This document shows, piece after piece, positions 1-6,991 of a stretch of 11,045 nucleotides of DNA (the first letter of the stretch is position 1; every line of letters begins with the position of its first letter). The translations under genes and the position numbers were made by a program. The notes under the pieces are model-generated. The model worked only from the letters and a program-made list of their open reading frames with translations. It made no database searches and was not told the DNA's origin. The DNA is from an uncultured Caryophanales bacterium (GTDB taxonomy: Bacteria; Bacillota_I; Bacilli_A; RFN20; CAG-826), in NCBI GenBank assembly GCA_946183335.1, contig CAMGZN010000030.1, positions 1-11,045 on the forward strand, read 5' to 3'.

Positions 1-642
1 CGCCTTGAAGGCGGACTATTTAAAGACATTTTTGATTTTGTCTTACGCATGGCGAAATACAAACTCAATAACGTCCAGCTCATCAATTTAATTGATGCTG
101 GAGCGTTTGATTCCTTAGAAAAATCAAGAATGTCTTTAAGAGGAGCAATACCAGCGGCATTAACTTATGCCGATGCAATTGTTAAGGATGATGGTTCAAT
201 GGTCATTGATCCAAATATGTTCCCAAAACCAACTTTTGTGAAACTGGAAGATGACTATATTACTAACCTCAACAGAGAAAGAGATGCACTCGGATTAATG
301 GTCAGTGGTTCACCACTTGATTTAGTCAAAGATACCATTAGACAACTTGGTGCGGTTTCAATTAAAAAGATTCCAAGCACCAGAGGTGACATCAAAGTCG
401 TTTGTATTTTAAAATCATCTCGCATTACCAAGACGAAGAAGGGACAAGAGATGTGCTTTATTACCGTTTATGACGATTCAGGAGAACTTGAACTAACAAT
501 CTTTAATGAGGCTTTCGAGAAATCCTCAATGGCTTTAAAGAAAAAAGAAAGCATCATTGTCGTTTCTGGTTACTATAGTAATGTCAAAGAGCAATTTAAC
601 GTTAAACTTGTCGAAAAACTGGAGGATGTGAAACATGCCTAA
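1..642 (+). CDS. dnaE: DNA polymerase III subunit alpha DnaE, C-terminal part (5' truncated by the window)
   Basis: This is the C-terminal 213 residues of the replicative DNA polymerase alpha subunit. The frame is open from base 1, so the ATG at 49 is internal. In the visible fragment, residues ~20-40 carry the helix-hairpin-helix-like segment ending in AGAFDSL. Residues ~97-106 (LGLMVSGSPL) match the conserved DnaE 'LGfYlSgHPL' block, with Ser where His is usual. Residues ~130-210 form an OB-fold (VVCILKSSRITKTKKG, then YDDSGELELTIF) of the kind that binds single-stranded DNA in DnaE. The catalytic PHP and palm/fingers domains lie upstream, outside the window. The stop TAA overlaps the polA start by 8 nt, so the two genes are translationally coupled. 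The GSPL block and the position of the OB-fold favour DnaE over PolC. The family call is firm; DnaE1 versus DnaE3 subtype cannot be decided from this fragment. Confidence 0.93.
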   Translation, partial: RLEGGLFKDIFDFVLRMAKYKLNNVQLINLIDAGAFDSLEKSRMSLRGAIPAALTYADAIVKDDGSMVIDPNMFPKPTFVKLEDDYITNLNRERDALGLMVSGSPLDLVKDTIRQLGAVSIKKIPSTRGDIKVVCILKSSRITKTKKGQEMCFITVYDDSGELELTIFNEAFEKSSMALKKKESIIVVSGYYSNVKEQFNVKLVEKLEDVKHA

Positions 643-3232
643 AGCTTATATTATTGATGGCAATTCTCTACTTTTTAGAGCTTACTATGCTACAGCATAT
701 GGACCAAATCCACAGATTTTAAGAACGAAGGAAGGCATTCCAACAAATGCCATTATGGCGTTCTCCAATATGCTTAACAAAATCCTCCAAGGTCTAAAAG
801 AAGGCGATGCCATGTTTGTTGGCTTTGATACTGGCAAAGCCACTTTCCGTCATAAAGAAGACGAAAAGTACAAAGCCAACCGTAAACCAACTCCAGAAGA
901 TTTGGTTAAGCAAATGCCAATTGCAAGAGAAATGCTTAGAGCATTAGATATTCCAATGTTTGAGTTAGAAGGCTATGAAGCTGATGATTTATGTGGAACA
1001 GTTGCAAAACGTCTTGGATCAAATGGATACGAAGTTTTAGTCTACACATCCGATAAAGATTTCTTACAACTAATTGACAATCACATTACGATTAACTTGC
1101 TTAAAACTGGTATGTCAAACATGGTTGTGATGAATGAAAAGACTATGCCTGAAACCTTTGGTTTCCAGCCAAAGCAAATTGTTGATTACAAAGGTTTAAG
1201 AGGTGACTCCAGCGATAACCTTCCTGGAATTCCAGGAATCGGTGATGTCACTGCAGTTAAGCTAATTCAAGAATACGGAAGCTTTGACAAGATTATCGAA
1301 GCTGCTCCAACTATGAAAGGCAAGCTCTCTGAAAACCTCATCAATGGAGCTGAACAAGGCCGCCACTGCTATGAAATGGCACAGATTTTAACCGATGTTG
1401 AACTCCCATTTGATAATGAGCACTTTGTTTACAAAGGATACGAATTTGAGAAGATTGCCGAGTTCTGTCATAAATATGAACTTAAACAATTCTTAAATCG
1501 TTTACCAAGCAATCTTCAAAAGAATTCCTCAAGTGAAGTCTCGATTGACGGGGAAGAAATATCTAGCCTAAAAGGCATTGATCTTGGAGATAAACTTTAC
1601 ATCTACATTGACCGTGAACCAGGAAACTATCACTTAAGCGAAGTCTATGGTTTGGGATTATTTGCTAAAGGAAAAGCCTACTATATCTCAAAAGAGAATT
1701 TTAATGACGAAACACTTTTAATTGTTTTGAAGGATGAGAAAGTAGCGAAAGCAACATATGACTATAAAGCACTGATGGTTCTTTTGAACCATTTAGGTAT
1801 TGAAATCAATGGTTTGTCATTTGATCTTCTTTTAGCAGCTTATATTGTTGATTCATCACTCAACAACGACATTAAAGCTGTTGTCCAATATTTTGGTTAC
1901 CAACTGCCAATGCAAGATGACGCTAATCTTTCGCTTTTTGATAACTCCGACAAGCATGGAGCAATGAATGTTGCTTATGCAATCTCTCTAATTGAATCAA
2001 AAGCCTTAAAAGAACTCGAAACTCTTGGCGGGCTTGATTTATATCATAATGTCGAACTTCCGCTCACTATTGTGCTTGCAAAGATGGAAATAGAAGGATT
2101 CCCACTTGATGTGAATAAACTTGAAGAGTTTGGTGAGACATTTAAAGAACAACTTAATTTGATTAAGAAAGAAATCTACAAACTTGCTGGAGAAGAATTT
2201 AACATTGATTCTCCAAAACAAGTCGGAGCGATTCTCTATGAGAAACTTGGATTAAAGGGAGATAAGAAAGGTTCAACATCAGTTGATGTTTTAAAGTCAC
2301 TTGTCGCAGCTCATCCAATCGTTCCAGAGATTCTTAAATATAGAAAATACGCTAAGTTGCTTTCAACCTATGTAACTGGTTTATCATCTCATATTCATGC
2401 AGATCAAAAGATTCACGCCATCTTTAACCAAGCTCAAACAGCCACCGGAAGATTATCATCAAGTGAACCTAACCTACAAAACATCTCTGTTAGAGATGAG
2501 GAAGGCAAAATGATTCGACAAGCTTTCTACTATAAGGATGAAAATGTCTCAATTCTATCACTTGATTATTCCCAAGTTGAATTGCGAATTTTATCTCATT
2601 TAAGCCACTGTAAAAAACTCCAAGAAGTCTTCGAAAAAGGCGAAGATATTCACGCTGCCACAGCAAAGAAATTATTTAACGTAGAAGAACCAACAGATTT
2701 ACAACGTCGCAAAGCGAAGGCTGTAAATTTTGGCATTATCTATGGGATTTCTGATTGGGGTTTATCCGAACAAGTTGGAATGAGTGTTAAAGAAGCTCGC
2801 TTAATGATTGAACGTTTCTATGAAACTTATCCAGAAGTCAGTGATTACTTCAAACAAGTCGTTGCTGAAGTAACTGAAAAGAACTACGTCACCACACTTC
2901 TTGGACGTCGAAGATATTTAAGAGAAGTCAACGATACGAACTATCAAGTTCGTGAGTTTGCTCGAAGAGCCGCAATGAATGCTCCAATTCAAGGCACCGC
3001 TGCCGATCTAATTAAGGTCGCAATGATTGCCGTTGATAAAGCTTTAACAGAGAACAATTTAAAAACAAAATTAATCCTTCAAATTCATGACGAACTTTTA
3101 TTTAAAGTTCCAAATGATGAAAAAGATGTTGTTTATCCATTAATTAAATCAATTATGGAAAACGCACTTAAACTTGAAGTAAAACTAGAAGTTGATGGAG
3201 GTTATGGTCGTACATGGTACGATTGTAAGTAA
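635..3232 (+). CDS. polA: DNA polymerase I (5'-3' exonuclease and polymerase; 3'-5' exonuclease domain degenerate)
   Basis: The 865-residue protein has the length and domain order of bacterial Pol I, which removes RNA primers and fills gaps during lagging-strand maturation and repair. Residues 1-~290 are the 5'-3' (flap) exonuclease, with metal-binding acidics at D8, E115/D117/D118, D140/D142 and D191/D194. Residues ~315-470 are the 3'-5' exonuclease fold. D326-x-E328 resembles exo motif I, but the motif II Asp is replaced (about L380) and the YxxxD motif III is missing, as in Bacillus-type Pol I, so proofreading is probably lost. Residues ~475-865 are the polymerase. Motif A holds catalytic D644 (LSLDYSQVELR), motif B is RRKAKAVNFGIIYG with the O-helix Lys and Phe, and motif C is H818-D819-E820. 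The start is fixed by GGAGG at 621-625, nine bases upstream, inside the end of dnaE. The ATG overlaps the dnaE stop by 8 nt. The stop is followed after one base by mutM-coaE. Confidence 0.97.
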   Translation: MPKAYIIDGNSLLFRAYYATAYGPNPQILRTKEGIPTNAIMAFSNMLNKILQGLKEGDAMFVGFDTGKATFRHKEDEKYKANRKPTPEDLVKQMPIAREMLRALDIPMFELEGYEADDLCGTVAKRLGSNGYEVLVYTSDKDFLQLIDNHITINLLKTGMSNMVVMNEKTMPETFGFQPKQIVDYKGLRGDSSDNLPGIPGIGDVTAVKLIQEYGSFDKIIEAAPTMKGKLSENLINGAEQGRHCYEMAQILTDVELPFDNEHFVYKGYEFEKIAEFCHKYELKQFLNRLPSNLQKNSSSEVSIDGEEISSLKGIDLGDKLYIYIDREPGNYHLSEVYGLGLFAKGKAYYISKENFNDETLLIVLKDEKVAKATYDYKALMVLLNHLGIEINGLSFDLLLAAYIVDSSLNNDIKAVVQYFGYQLPMQDDANLSLFDNSDKHGAMNVAYAISLIESKALKELETLGGLDLYHNVELPLTIVLAKMEIEGFPLDVNKLEEFGETFKEQLNLIKKEIYKLAGEEFNIDSPKQVGAILYEKLGLKGDKKGSTSVDVLKSLVAAHPIVPEILKYRKYAKLLSTYVTGLSSHIHADQKIHAIFNQAQTATGRLSSSEPNLQNISVRDEEGKMIRQAFYYKDENVSILSLDYSQVELRILSHLSHCKKLQEVFEKGEDIHAATAKKLFNVEEPTDLQRRKAKAVNFGIIYGISDWGLSEQVGMSVKEARLMIERFYETYPEVSDYFKQVVAEVTEKNYVTTLLGRRRYLREVNDTNYQVREFARRAAMNAPIQGTAADLIKVAMIAVDKALTENNLKTKLILQIHDELLFKVPNDEKDVVYPLIKSIMENALKLEVKLEVDGGYGRTWYDCK

Positions 3233-3233
3233 T

Positions 3234-4634
3234 ATGCCAGAATTACCAGAAGTCGAAACAGTCAAAAATGTCTTAAACAACATTGCAAAAGGAAAAACAA
3301 TTTCCTGGGTCGAAGTCATTCGCCCTCAAACAGTTCGAAGCGATGTTACTGAGTTTCAAAATGTTTTAAAAGGAGCCACAATCCTTGAGTTTTCTCGTTA
3401 CGGTAAATATATTATTTACCACCTTGACCGAGATTATGTTTTAGTCTCCCATCTTCGTATGGAAGGAAAATACTTCCATCGTGACGAAAAGATTAAACCA
3501 AACCACAACGATTTAATCTTGTTCCATTTTACTGATGGATCTTATCTATCATTTAATGACACACGTCGGTTTGGCACGATGGAATTAGTTTCCAAAGAAG
3601 GTTATTTAAATAAAGAACCTCTCAATGAAATTGGACCGGATCCATTTATGATGAAAGACTCATCAAGACTCTACGAAGCCTTCAAAAACAAAGGTGTTGC
3701 GATAAAACCTTGTCTATTGGATCAATCGGTCATGTCTGGACTTGGCAACATCTATGTTGATGAAGTCTTATTTGCTTGCAAAATTCATCCAGAAACCCCA
3801 GCAAAGCTCATCACAAAGAAGCAATTCGATGAGATTTGGTATTGGTCAAAAGACATCATGGGAAGAGCAATTCAAAAAGGTGGCACCACTGTTATTTCTT
3901 ATCACCCAACTGAAGGAATTGATGGCGAATTCGTTAATGAACTCAAAGTCTATGGACAAAATGGCGGTAAATGTGTGAACTGCGGTTCACCACTTGTAAA
4001 GAAATTTGTTGGAGGACGTGGAACAACATTTTGCCCACACTGCCAACGCAATATTGCTCGTCCATTTGTTTTAGGGGTTACTGGTCCAATTGGCTCAGGT
4101 AAATCTGCAGTTTGTAAATACCTTGAAACCAAAGGTTTCATTTACTTAAATTCAGATGAAATTGTTCATCATCTATATGAACTTAAAAGTGTTCAAGATG
4201 GGCTAAAGAGATTCGTTCCACATCTTAAGATAAAAGATGGAAAAGTTGATCGTGCCTCTTTAAGAGATGAAATTATCGCGAACCCGCGCGTTAAAAGATA
4301 TATTGAACGTTATATCCATGAACTTGTAATCGAAGAACTTGAACGTCAGATTAAAAAATGTGGTCCAAAAGATCGTGTTATTTGTGAAGTTCCACTTCTT
4401 TTTCAATCTGGTTATCACCTCTATTGCGACCAAACATTAATGCTTGAAGTCGATGAAAAGAATCAAGTCGAACACCTTTCAGAAAGAAAAGAAGACGTTG
4501 AAAAAGCATCACGATTGAACGCTCGTTTTAAACAAGATAACAATCAAAAAGCGACCTACACCATTGTTAACAATGGTTCAGTCGCTGATTTACATAAGAA
4601 ACTAGATTCTATTGTTTGTAAGATGTGCCTGTAA
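3234..4634 (+). CDS. mutM-coaE: Bifunctional formamidopyrimidine-DNA glycosylase / dephospho-CoA kinase fusion
   Basis: One uninterrupted 466-residue frame joins two normally separate enzymes. Residues 1-~276 are MutM/Fpg, which excises 8-oxoguanine and cleaves the abasic strand. The mature N-terminus is the obligatory Pro2-Glu3 (MPELPEVETV); HLRMEGKY and DTRRFGTM are the lesion/intercalation blocks; the zinc finger ligands are C247, C250, C267 and C270 (C-x2-C-x16-C-x2-C). Residues ~277-466 are CoaE, which phosphorylates dephospho-CoA in the last step of CoA synthesis. Its P-loop is GPIGSGKS at 284-291, followed by the LNSDEIVHHLYE, VDRASLRDEI and PLLFQSG blocks and a diverged C-terminal lid (ERKEDVEKASRLNARF). 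Only about six residues separate the last zinc-finger Cys from the kinase's first strand. The start at 3234 was chosen over the upstream in-frame ATG at 3192 because Fpg chemistry requires Pro2. No good Shine-Dalgarno precedes it, so coupling to polA one base upstream is likely. The two genes are near neighbours in B. subtilis, which supports a fusion by loss of the stop. Confidence 0.93.
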   Translation: MPELPEVETVKNVLNNIAKGKTISWVEVIRPQTVRSDVTEFQNVLKGATILEFSRYGKYIIYHLDRDYVLVSHLRMEGKYFHRDEKIKPNHNDLILFHFTDGSYLSFNDTRRFGTMELVSKEGYLNKEPLNEIGPDPFMMKDSSRLYEAFKNKGVAIKPCLLDQSVMSGLGNIYVDEVLFACKIHPETPAKLITKKQFDEIWYWSKDIMGRAIQKGGTTVISYHPTEGIDGEFVNELKVYGQNGGKCVNCGSPLVKKFVGGRGTTFCPHCQRNIARPFVLGVTGPIGSGKSAVCKYLETKGFIYLNSDEIVHHLYELKSVQDGLKRFVPHLKIKDGKVDRASLRDEIIANPRVKRYIERYIHELVIEELERQIKKCGPKDRVICEVPLLFQSGYHLYCDQTLMLEVDEKNQVEHLSERKEDVEKASRLNARFKQDNNQKATYTIVNNGSVADLHKKLDSIVCKMCL

Positions 4635-5526
4635 GATCAAATTCTTCTTCGCACATTTCTCTAAGAATATTTCCTAATTGCTTACCACGGATTAAGCCGC
4701 TAGTTTTTCCAACCGAATAAAGTTGTTGTATCTCGTCGAACGTGAACGGGGAGGTAAACCAGGTTGGAAGGTTTTGACGTTCACGTTCGGCGAGAATTGG
4801 GATGACGATGGAATCGCGAATGTATTCACTCTTATATTCCTCACCAAACCCATCGAGAATTAATAATGGAACTTCTCCAAAAAGGGAGATTTCATTAGCA
4901 AAGATTTCTGGTTCTTTCATGGAAAGATCCGCTAATTGCTTAATTCTCTCAACGCAGTTAATGACTGCGACTTGTTCATTTTTAATCGCGATAAATTCAT
5001 TTGCCATTGTGACAAGCAAATGAGATTTACCGACTTTATGATTACCAATTAAGTACAACCATCTCGATGATTGTCCTTTTATAATCTTGGAAAATTCTTT
5101 AATTATTGGACGACGATTCTCCGTAAGATCCATGTCTTTAAGTTGTGATAGCTTCCAGCTATCTGGAAAGTCATGAATCATATAGCGAGAATCACGACGA
5201 ATTTGTTCAACAATCTTGTGACATGGTTCATATTGAACTTTCACAAATCCGTCTTCTTTCTCAACACGCATAGAAATGTGTGGAGTTTTTTTATTACAGG
5301 CTGTAATACCTGGGCATTTTAAACAGTAATGGTAATCTTCACGGAAATCATTGAGTTTAGCGATGTTATCACGAACATCTTTCATCGTTAAATGAAGCTC
5401 TTTAAGCTTCTCATAGACAGGAGTATCTTCACGAAGTTCATTAACGAGTTGGTTAATATATGCCTTCATATCGATGTCTTGTTCGGCACCTAAGATTTCA
5501 TGGCTATCAAATTCTCTTAATGTCAT
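4609..5526 (-). CDS. dnaI: Primosomal helicase loader DnaI (AAA+ ATPase)
   Basis: The 305-residue protein matches DnaI of low-GC Gram-positives, the AAA+ ATPase that loads the replicative helicase onto DNA together with DnaB and DnaD. The N-terminal helicase-binding domain has the family's zinc ligands in order and spacing: C68, C71, H83 and C102 (CLKC, H, EPCHK). C77 is an extra cysteine. The AAA+ domain has Walker A GNHKVGKS (161-168) and Walker B LLILDGFGEE with D225. The second acidic of the usual DD pair is Gly here, followed by Glu-Glu. FTSPFTFDEI corresponds to the sensor I region, and GLIRGKQLGNILREM holds candidate arginine-finger and sensor II residues. The start is set by AGGAGG on the minus strand (5535-5540), eight bases from the ATG, and the ATG overlaps the dnaB stop as ATGA (5523-5526). 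The 3' end overlaps the convergent mutM-coaE gene by 26 bp. Confidence 0.93.
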   Translation of the reverse strand: MTLREFDSHEILGAEQDIDMKAYINQLVNELREDTPVYEKLKELHLTMKDVRDNIAKLNDFREDYHYCLKCPGITACNKKTPHISMRVEKEDGFVKVQYEPCHKIVEQIRRDSRYMIHDFPDSWKLSQLKDMDLTENRRPIIKEFSKIIKGQSSRWLYLIGNHKVGKSHLLVTMANEFIAIKNEQVAVINCVERIKQLADLSMKEPEIFANEISLFGEVPLLILDGFGEEYKSEYIRDSIVIPILAERERQNLPTWFTSPFTFDEIQQLYSVGKTSGLIRGKQLGNILREMCEEEFDLTGTSYKQ

Positions 5527-6785
5527 CTGGCTTTCCTCCTACTCTTTTGACTATCTAAATCTGCTAACAGATCATTCATTTCATCATCGCTGATCTTACT
5601 TCGCGATTTCTTTTCGGTTGATTTTTCTTCAACTTTTACCTTAGTTTCACCTGCAATTTCTGGTTTTTTTCGTGATTGCTTACGATTTAAGCAATTCATC
5701 GCGTCAATCGCGCTTACAACGTGACTACGTGCTAGTGTGGAAGCAACTTTCTCACAATAATTAAGGTTCAATGTGTTAACACATTTCACGAGTGCGTAAT
5801 CAATAATTGCGTTAATCACACCATTGGTGAATCCATAGTTTTTCGATAACGATTCGACAATTTGCAAATCAGAATTACTAACCTTGGTGTTATTTTGAAG
5901 AATCTTCAGATATTTCGCTGGGCTAGTGGCATCCATTAAGCGACATTTTTCACTGATTGGATCATCACCTTTCATCACACTCATTTCTAAAGAAATGGTT
6001 GGTTTACTATTTCTGAGTTCTTCTTCGGATTTCATTGCCAATTCAGCAAAGTCGATCTTTGGAGATGAATCAGCGTGATAAATAGAAGCGACAACAGACG
6101 CCATTTGTTTTTCACTAAATCCGAATAACGTTGAATAACGAGCGATTTCTTTTAAATCTCGTTTTCCCACACTGACTTCCGAATTAGATAACGCATCTGA
6201 AAGGTATTTCATGAATAAATCATCATTAAAGTTGATTCGGATACGTCCTTCGTCATGTCCTACGAATGATTCTTTAAAGTTCTTTTTGAATGCTGCATCA
6301 TCATAATTTGGATGGAAAATATCCACGAACGATGCACTAACTTCGTTATAACCTTCATTGATTTCTAGGTTAACTTTATACCGAGAAGCAAGCTTCTTCG
6401 TTTCTTTCTCTCCAATGGATTGAATGAGCAAGCCTTTAAAAAGAACATCATCAAAGAAGTCTTTTGGATTCTTTGGAGCATACAATACATACATGTATTG
6501 ACGAGCTTCATTACAATACGATCTTAACAAACCAACACCTTCAAGCATTCTTCGAGCAGACAAGAATTGTGCTGGAGTAAATTGAAGGATGTTTAAAAGA
6601 AGGGTTAATTGGTATTCGTTTTCTTCTTCTTCATTTCTTTTCTGTTTTAACAGAGTTAAATAAAGGATTGTCGCGTTTGCTCCAACAAGTGGTTGATAGA
6701 GTTCAACCATCACATCTTTATCGACATTTGAAACAAGTGAGGCTAATTTAATTTGGTAGACATCGGACTGTAAAACGTATTCCAT
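5523..6785 (-). CDS. dnaB: Replication initiation / membrane attachment protein DnaB (Bacillus type)
   Basis: The 420-residue protein belongs to the Gram-positive DnaB/DnaD family. It is not the helicase that E. coli calls DnaB. In B. subtilis it acts with DnaD and DnaI to load helicase at oriC and at restart sites, and it associates with the membrane. Residues ~5-100 are the winged-helix N-terminal domain, with the family block VMVELYQPLVGANATILYLTL at ~25-45. Residues ~285-366 are the C-terminal DnaB/DnaD domain, seen in SNSDLQIVESL, then GVINAIIDYALVKC and VVSAIDAMNCLNR. Residues 367-420 are a Lys/Glu-rich, low-complexity basic tail. It lies immediately upstream of its partner dnaI and overlaps it by 4 nt. 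The Met at 6785 fits the family N-terminus, but no Shine-Dalgarno is visible. A candidate promoter lies so close that the mRNA may be almost leaderless. nrdR, which precedes dnaB in B. subtilis, is absent. Confidence 0.9.
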   Translation of the reverse strand: MEYVLQSDVYQIKLASLVSNVDKDVMVELYQPLVGANATILYLTLLKQKRNEEEENEYQLTLLLNILQFTPAQFLSARRMLEGVGLLRSYCNEARQYMYVLYAPKNPKDFFDDVLFKGLLIQSIGEKETKKLASRYKVNLEINEGYNEVSASFVDIFHPNYDDAAFKKNFKESFVGHDEGRIRINFNDDLFMKYLSDALSNSEVSVGKRDLKEIARYSTLFGFSEKQMASVVASIYHADSSPKIDFAELAMKSEEELRNSKPTISLEMSVMKGDDPISEKCRLMDATSPAKYLKILQNNTKVSNSDLQIVESLSKNYGFTNGVINAIIDYALVKCVNTLNLNYCEKVASTLARSHVVSAIDAMNCLNRKQSRKKPEIAGETKVKVEEKSTEKKSRSKISDDEMNDLLADLDSQKSRRKAR

Positions 6786-6794
6786 AGTGCGATA

Positions 6795-6823
6795 AGAATA
6801 TCACTAATATATATTAGTTCCAA
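6795..6823 (-). promoter_or_regulatory. Candidate dnaB-dnaI promoter
   Basis: Read on the minus strand, a -35-like TTGGAA (6818-6823) and a -10-like TATTCT (6795-6800) are 17 bp apart; each matches the sigma-A consensus at four of six positions. The predicted transcript would begin about 3 nt before the dnaB ATG, which fits the lack of a ribosome binding site. A weaker alternative, TTGTTT (6884-6889), 16 bp, TATACA (6862-6867), overlaps the inverted DnaA boxes and would give a leader of about 70 nt. Confidence 0.35.
6803..6818. promoter_or_regulatory. Perfect 16-bp palindrome, candidate repressor operator
   Basis: ACTAATATATATTAGT is identical to its own reverse complement. It sits 18 bp upstream of the dnaB start and nearly fills the spacer of the candidate dnaB promoter (TTGGAA, 17 bp, TATTCT), a classic operator position. 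The symmetry is certain. Its role is inferred, and an AT-rich palindrome could also arise by chance. Confidence 0.4.
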
Positions 6824-6923
6824 ATCAAAAATTCGATAAAATCGGCGTTTTTTACACTTTGTGTATAACTTATCCACCTCGAAAAACAAAAAAGATTTGA
6901 TTACATCGAAGAATTACTTAATT

Positions 6924-6964
6924 CTCTCCACAACTTTTCACAACTTTTCCACATCTTTTCAAAA
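6924..6964 (+). repeat. Four tandem 10-11 bp units, helically phased, DnaA-box-like
   Basis: Units at 6924-6933, 6934-6943, 6944-6954 and 6955-6964 follow the pattern CTTTTC(C)ACAA. Each of the first three contains a degenerate DnaA box (CTCTCCACA, CTTTTCACA, TTTTCCACA). The fourth decays to CTTTTCAAAA and overlaps the candidate -35 of the ROK gene. The 10-11 bp period puts every unit on the same face of the helix. Confidence 0.6.
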
Positions 6965-6984
6965 TTCTATTCTATGAATATAAT
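6956..6984 (+). promoter_or_regulatory. Candidate promoter of the ROK-EEP operon (leaderless)
   Basis: A perfect -10 TATAAT (6979-6984) is preceded, after 17 bp, by TTTTCA (6956-6961; 4/6 to TTGACA). Transcription would start at about 6991-6992, exactly at the ATG of the ROK gene, predicting a leaderless mRNA. This also argues against the upstream in-frame ATG at 6974, which lies before the -10. Confidence 0.5.
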
Positions 6985-6991
6985 TATTGAT

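Larger units (their letters stand above)
6786..6991. promoter_or_regulatory. Divergent dnaB / ROK control region with a cluster of DnaA-box-like sites
   Basis: This is the only sizeable non-coding stretch apart from the thrS leader. The DnaA box consensus is TTATNCACA. It is matched perfectly on the minus strand at 6860-6868 (TTATACACA). One base away, on the plus strand, 6870-6878 is TTATCCACC (8/9). Together these two form a near-palindromic pair. Further plus-strand sites are 6945-6953 (TTTTCCACA, 8/9) and two weaker 7/9 sites at 6924-6932 and 6934-6942. The region also holds a perfect 16-bp palindrome near dnaB. The sequence matches are directly visible. Binding by DnaA, and control of dnaB-dnaI by it, are inference. 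Confidence 0.6.

Noticed and set aside
49..642. A separate small gene starting at ATG 49
   Set aside because: The frame is open to base 1 and the upstream residues continue the DnaE sequence, so it is the end of dnaE.
3192..3233. Upstream in-frame ATG as the mutM-coaE start, with GGAGG at 3197-3201
   Set aside because: Fpg needs Pro2 at its N-terminus for catalysis, so MPELPE at 3234 must be the start. The GGAGG lies 32 bases before that ATG and encodes PolA.
4802..5023. Small plus-strand open frame inside dnaI
   Set aside because: It lies antisense to strongly conserved dnaI motifs, has no ribosome binding site and no recognisable family.
6803..6818. NrdR box, because nrdR precedes dnaB in B. 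subtilis
   Set aside because: The palindrome's centre is T|A and its flanks do not fit the NrdR consensus (C-w-A-t-A-T-a-T-w-G core).
6974..6991. Upstream in-frame ATG for the ROK gene
   Set aside because: A perfect TATAAT lies between it and the ATG at 6992, it has no ribosome binding site, and the added residues do not match family N-termini.
6786..6991. Chromosomal replication origin
   Set aside because: There are DnaA-like boxes and AT-rich DNA, but the usual oriC neighbours (dnaA, dnaN, rpmH) are absent and only one box is perfect. A regulatory or titration site is more likely.
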